From JANXQZ01 sp038225555 (GTDB lineage Bacteria > Acidobacteriota > Terriglobia > Bryobacterales > Bryobacteraceae): a stretch of DNA of 64,000 nucleotides. A program made the position numbers and the translations under genes. The notes beneath the pieces were generated by a model. It was not told where the DNA came from and searched no databases. It saw only the letters and a program-made list of their open reading frames with translations. The stretch spans positions 8,815 to 72,814 of the forward strand of contig JBBRRB010000029.1 of the NCBI GenBank assembly GCA_038225555.1. Direction: 5' to 3'. Shown piece after piece: positions 61,239-64,000 of this stretch (position 1 is its first letter; every line of letters starts with the position of its first letter).

Positions 61239-62594
61239 ATGATCGCTCGATTTTTCTTCCTCAGCCTATTCGCCGCCTCCTACCTTCTCGCGGAGAGCGG
61301 GACCACCGATATCCGGTACGCGGGCGTTCCCGCGGATGGAGGCCGGAACTGCACATCTTGCCACGCCAGTTTCGGCGCAGCAAACTCGGATAGCCGGGGT
61401 TCGGTTACTCTCGACGTGAGCGATTACAACCCCGGCGTCGCGCAAACCATTCATGTCACCGTTGCCCACCCTTCGGCAACAACGTGGGGATTTCAGTTAA
61501 CCGCTCGCACCGCAAGCGATGAGACCCTGGAGGCTGGGACGTTCACGCCCCTAGACGATCGAGTTCAAGTTCGCTGCGATGACGGCTCGAGATTTGGCTC
61601 GGCTGCGCCGTGCGGTGGCTCGCGGGAGTTTGCCGAACATGTGCTCGCACCGCGCACGGCTTCGGGAGCCGGTTTCACGTTCGATGTTCGGTGGATGCCC
61701 CCGGCCAACGAAGTAGGAGACGTCCGGATTTACGCCTCCGCCGTCGCGGCGGACGGAGACGGCACCCCGGTCGGCGATGGGGTTTATACTACTCTGCGGA
61801 CGCTCTCCTCAGTGGGTGCCTGCACTCTCACCCAAAAGCCGACGCTCCGCACTGCGGTGAATGGCGCGTCTTTCCAACCTGGATTTTCCTCGCAGTCTCT
61901 GCTTTCGGTATTCGGTCTCGGCTTCCAGGTTCCCGGGCGGACTCGGGTGGTGGGCTCAGGCGACATTGTGAACGGCCAGTTCCCGACGCAACTCGCGTGC
62001 GTGGCCGTCGAAATCAACGGCCAGCGCGTTCCGATCGCATACGTGCAGCAGGACCAGATCAACGTCCAGGCCCCTATGCTTCCCGGCACCGGCTCCGCCA
62101 GCCTCGTGGTGATTCTCAACCCGGGAAAGCCGAACGAGATCAGAAGCGACATCGCCACCCTCAACCAACTGCAGACGTTCGCGCCCGCGTTCTTCACGCT
62201 GGATGGAAGTCAGATCGCAGCTCAATTCGCAAACACCACAACCCTGGCAGCCGATCCCGCCAGCGTGCCCGGAGCACGCGCCGCCAAGTCGGGAGACATC
62301 CTCACCCTCTATGGAACCGGCTTCGGGGATACCGTTCCGCATGTAGCGTCGGGCATGATAGCGCTCGGCATCGCGGGGCTTGCCACGCCCATTTCCGTCT
62401 CAATCGGAGGCATCTCGCTCTCGCCGGCAGACATCCTGTATGCCGGCTTGTCGCCCGGGTCGATCAGCGGACTTTATCAGATCAATGTACGCGTGCCTGC
62501 GAATCTACCGAACGGAAAGACTCCTGTGCAGGTAAGGATCGGTGGACTACAGAGCCCGGACGGTATTAGTATTTTTGTCCAGAACCCGCTCTGA
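61239..62594 (+). CDS. Secreted Reeler-like (choice-of-anchor V) protein with TIGR03437 C-terminus
   Basis: ATG 61239 (MIARFFFLSLFAASYLLA) gives a signal peptide; a longer frame from 61098 is antisense to the DUF4230 gene. The N-terminal domain (about 20-185) has a single CTSCH motif in GGRNCTSCHASFGAANSDSR, then GVAQTIHVTVAHPSATTWGF, as in choice-of-anchor V/Reeler-like proteins. The remainder (about 200-450) is TIGR03437: SQSLLSVFGLGFQVPG, VQQDQINVQAPMLPGT, LTLYGTGFGDTVP and LSPGSISGLYQINVRVPANL. CxxCH could bind heme. The thioredoxin-fold gene is 33 bp downstream. Confidence 0.88.
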   Translation: MIARFFFLSLFAASYLLAESGTTDIRYAGVPADGGRNCTSCHASFGAANSDSRGSVTLDVSDYNPGVAQTIHVTVAHPSATTWGFQLTARTASDETLEAGTFTPLDDRVQVRCDDGSRFGSAAPCGGSREFAEHVLAPRTASGAGFTFDVRWMPPANEVGDVRIYASAVAADGDGTPVGDGVYTTLRTLSSVGACTLTQKPTLRTAVNGASFQPGFSSQSLLSVFGLGFQVPGRTRVVGSGDIVNGQFPTQLACVAVEINGQRVPIAYVQQDQINVQAPMLPGTGSASLVVILNPGKPNEIRSDIATLNQLQTFAPAFFTLDGSQIAAQFANTTTLAADPASVPGARAAKSGDILTLYGTGFGDTVPHVASGMIALGIAGLATPISVSIGGISLSPADILYAGLSPGSISGLYQINVRVPANLPNGKTPVQVRIGGLQSPDGISIFVQNPL

Positions 62595-62627
62595 CGAACC
62601 TGTGTATACTCAGATTATCGGTAACAA

Positions 62628-63194
62628 ATGAATAGAATTCTACTGCCTTTTTCCCTGCTGGCATGCTTTGCGTTTTCGGCTGTCGCCGCAGACATCCCGC
62701 GCACCGCCCCCGAGATTTCGATTGCCCTGCCCGATGGCAAACAAGCCAAGGCAAGCGACTATAAGGGCAAGGTGGTAGTCGCTACTTTCTTTCTAACAAC
62801 CTGTCCACACTGCCAAAAAGTGATTCAGACTTTGAACGGAGTGCAGAGAGATTTGGGACCCAAGGGGCTACAAGTGATTGCCGGGGCGATGAACGCCAAC
62901 GAGAGCGCTGGAGTTCCGCAATTCATTCAAAGGTTCCAGCCGATCTACCCCCTGGGGGCGGTGGATCAACTCTCCGCAACCACTTACATGCAGCTTTCGC
63001 CCATGGTCCGAAGTTTCGTTCCTTACATGCTGATCATTGATCGGAAGGGCGTGATTCGAGCACAGTTTACCGGCGGCGATCCGTTCTTGGCGGACGAATC
63101 GGCTCAAGATAGGAACATTCGCGAAGAAGTATCCAAATTACTGGACGAGAAGGCGCCGGGCAAAACCCACGCGGTCGCGCGTAAGAATAAATAG
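62628..63194 (+). CDS. TlpA-like thioredoxin-fold protein (exported)
   Basis: A 188-residue protein. A signal peptide (PFSLLACFAFSAVAAD) precedes the thioredoxin fold: APEISIALPDGKQAKASDYK, then VVVATFFLTTCPHCQKVIQT with active-site CPHC, and FVPYMLIIDRKGVIRAQFTG. CPHC as in DsbA and some TlpA proteins suggests an oxidising or isomerase-like function. The nearby gene with a CxxCH motif makes a role in cytochrome or disulfide maturation possible, but that is inference. The hairpin at 63201 ends the transcript. Confidence 0.92.
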   Translation: MNRILLPFSLLACFAFSAVAADIPRTAPEISIALPDGKQAKASDYKGKVVVATFFLTTCPHCQKVIQTLNGVQRDLGPKGLQVIAGAMNANESAGVPQFIQRFQPIYPLGAVDQLSATTYMQLSPMVRSFVPYMLIIDRKGVIRAQFTGGDPFLADESAQDRNIREEVSKLLDEKAPGKTHAVARKNK

Positions 63195-63200
63195 AACTGT

Positions 63201-63221
63201 AGGCTAGCCCCAGGCTAGCCT
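63201..63221. terminator. Hairpin between convergent genes
   Basis: AGGCTAGCC (63201-63209) pairs with GGCTAGCCT (63213-63221) around a 3-base loop. It lies between the thioredoxin-fold gene and the convergent YXWGXW-type gene. Its twin palindrome design is like the element at 12026-12045. Confidence 0.65.
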
Positions 63222-63225
63222 CAGC

Positions 63226-63519
63226 CTAACGCCAGTGCCCTTCCACCAACACCCACCCGCCGCGACGATGCACCCAATGCGCCGGGGCCCAACGAGCATG
63301 CGGGCGTGGCGCCACGACCCACGCACCGGGTGCCCAAACGTGAGCGCGACCATCCCAGCGATGATAGCCGGGGGTCCAAATATAGCCGCGGCCGGGGGGC
63401 GCTGACCTCCGCTCAACCAGCGGAGCAGGCGGGCGGACGCGAACAAACACGTCGGCAGCCAAGCCGCTTAAACTTAATGCACATCCGAGAACGGACGCCA
63501 GGAACGCTTTTCGCAACAT
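63226..63519 (-). CDS. YXWGXW-type small secreted protein
   Basis: A 97-residue protein with a signal peptide (LASVLGCALSLSGLAAD). The body is rich in Trp, Pro, His and Gly: GRGYIWTPGYHRWDGRAHVW, APGAWVVAPRPHARWAPAHW, VHRRGGWVLVEGHWR. The W-x-PGYHRWDG and WVxxEGHWR units match the YXWGXW repeat family, whose function is unknown. The gene is full length. Confidence 0.85.
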   Translation of the reverse strand: MLRKAFLASVLGCALSLSGLAADVFVRVRPPAPLVERRSAPPGRGYIWTPGYHRWDGRAHVWAPGAWVVAPRPHARWAPAHWVHRRGGWVLVEGHWR

Positions 63520-63603
63520 AGAATCCTCAATCCTCCACCCATTAGGAGCGCGAAAGCGGCCTAAGAGTTACGGGATCGCAACATTATATTCTAGTAATCA
63601 GCC

Positions 63604-64000
63604 TTACCGATTGGAATAATTAGCGGCGTAGAAGTTCCGATACTCGCCCGACTTCACCCGCTGAGTCCAGTTGCGGTTCGCCCGATACCAATCGACCGTC
63701 GCCGCAAGGCCCACTTCAAAATCCATGACTGGTGCCCACCCGGTTTCCCGCAGAATCTTCTCGCTCGATAGAGCATAGCGACGGTCATGCCCGGGACGAT
63801 CGGCGACATAGGAAATTAAGCTGTCCGGCTTGCCCGTAGCCGCAAGGATCGCGTCTACCACCGTCCTGTTCGGCAATGACCGGTTTCCGCCGATGTTGTA
63901 AGTTTCTCCCTCGCGTCCCTTTGCCAACACTGTCAGAATGGCGCGGCAGTGGTCTTCTACATACAACCAATCGCGAATCTGCATGCCGTCTCCGTAAACA
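63604..64000 (-). CDS. rfbB: dTDP-glucose 4,6-dehydratase, C-terminal part (runs off the window)
   Basis: The visible part (about 132 residues, 5' end beyond base 64000) starts VYGDGMQIRDWLYVEDHCRA and continues YNIGGNRSLPNRTVVDAILA, RPGHDRRYALSSEKILRETG, WAPVMDFEVGLAATVDWYRA. These are the closing motifs of RmlB-type short-chain dehydratases, which make dTDP-4-keto-6-deoxyglucose for rhamnose and other deoxysugars. The Rossmann fold is outside the window. Other rml genes probably follow outside it. Confidence 0.93.
   Translation of the reverse strand, partial: VYGDGMQIRDWLYVEDHCRAILTVLAKGREGETYNIGGNRSLPNRTVVDAILAATGKPDSLISYVADRPGHDRRYALSSEKILRETGWAPVMDFEVGLAATVDWYRANRNWTQRVKSGEYRNFYAANYSNR

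Noticed and set aside
61610..62569. A 319-residue open frame within the Reeler-like/TIGR03437 gene
   Set aside because: Arg-rich shadow; the other frame has clear TIGR03437 motifs.

Overview
The window looks like chromosomal DNA of an Acidobacteriota member close to Solibacter/Bryobacter. The GC content is high. Two intact proteins and one broken one carry the Solibacter-type C-terminal domain (TIGR03437). A very large TonB-type receptor with an N-terminal carboxypeptidase-regulatory-like domain, ATGA-coupled gene chains and a PEP-CTERM protein fit the same group. No phage structural genes, plasmid genes, rRNA genes or CRISPR arrays were seen.

Layout. 1-8 kb: end of a BNR/VPS10-like protein, a TonB-type receptor, a beta-propeller/TIGR03437 protein, an S9 peptidase and a small membrane protein. 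8-20.9 kb: an ECF sigma factor with a small membrane partner, a GT2 glycosyltransferase, a SAM methyltransferase, glutamate dehydrogenase, a double hairpin, mutS, anmK, a Ser/Thr kinase with Sel1 repeats, and a Q/P/Y-rich secreted repeat protein. 20.9-24 kb: two coupled NHL-propeller genes divergent from an amidohydrolase.

24-36.5 kb is an accessory, decaying region. It holds truncated genes and a GntR/ABC-transporter operon whose last gene is broken by one in-frame TGA. It also holds a multi-PAS sensor relic joined to a kelch/TIGR03437 relic, and an ISKra4-type transposase relic into which a fully delimited IS1595-type element has inserted (8-bp target duplication, terminal repeats, DUF262-type and 59-residue passenger genes). 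An IS630 remnant follows. The region ends at the 3' side of a tRNA-Leu(CAG) gene.

36.7-46.8 kb: a LolD/MacB-type ABC ATPase, an OmpA-like protein, a type IV pilin-like protein, a DUF58/BatA/VWA gene set and a large beta-helix protein. 46.8-53.9 kb is a minus-strand chain of a helical protein, xseB, an HExxE secreted protein, ispA, tlyA, nadK, a dicarboxylate symporter and a TIR-like (CAP12/PF10137-type) protein. Within it the xseB/ispA junction is duplicated: one copy keeps xseB plus 10 codons of ispA, the other keeps ispA preceded by a 23-codon in-frame-deleted xseB. 53.9-64 kb: a lipoprotein, a PEP-CTERM protein, a gluconate-2-dehydrogenase-subunit-3/GMC oxidoreductase pair with an aminotransferase and a phosphoribosyltransferase, two gene relics, a DUF4230 protein, a Reeler-like/TIGR03437 protein, a thioredoxin-fold protein, a YXWGXW-type protein and the end of dTDP-glucose 4,6-dehydratase.

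The most interesting signals are the TIR-like gene co-directional with and just downstream of NAD kinase, the duplicated xseB/ispA junction with its mini-ORF, and the nested IS1595 element with passenger genes. All function calls come from reading motifs by eye; no database search was run.
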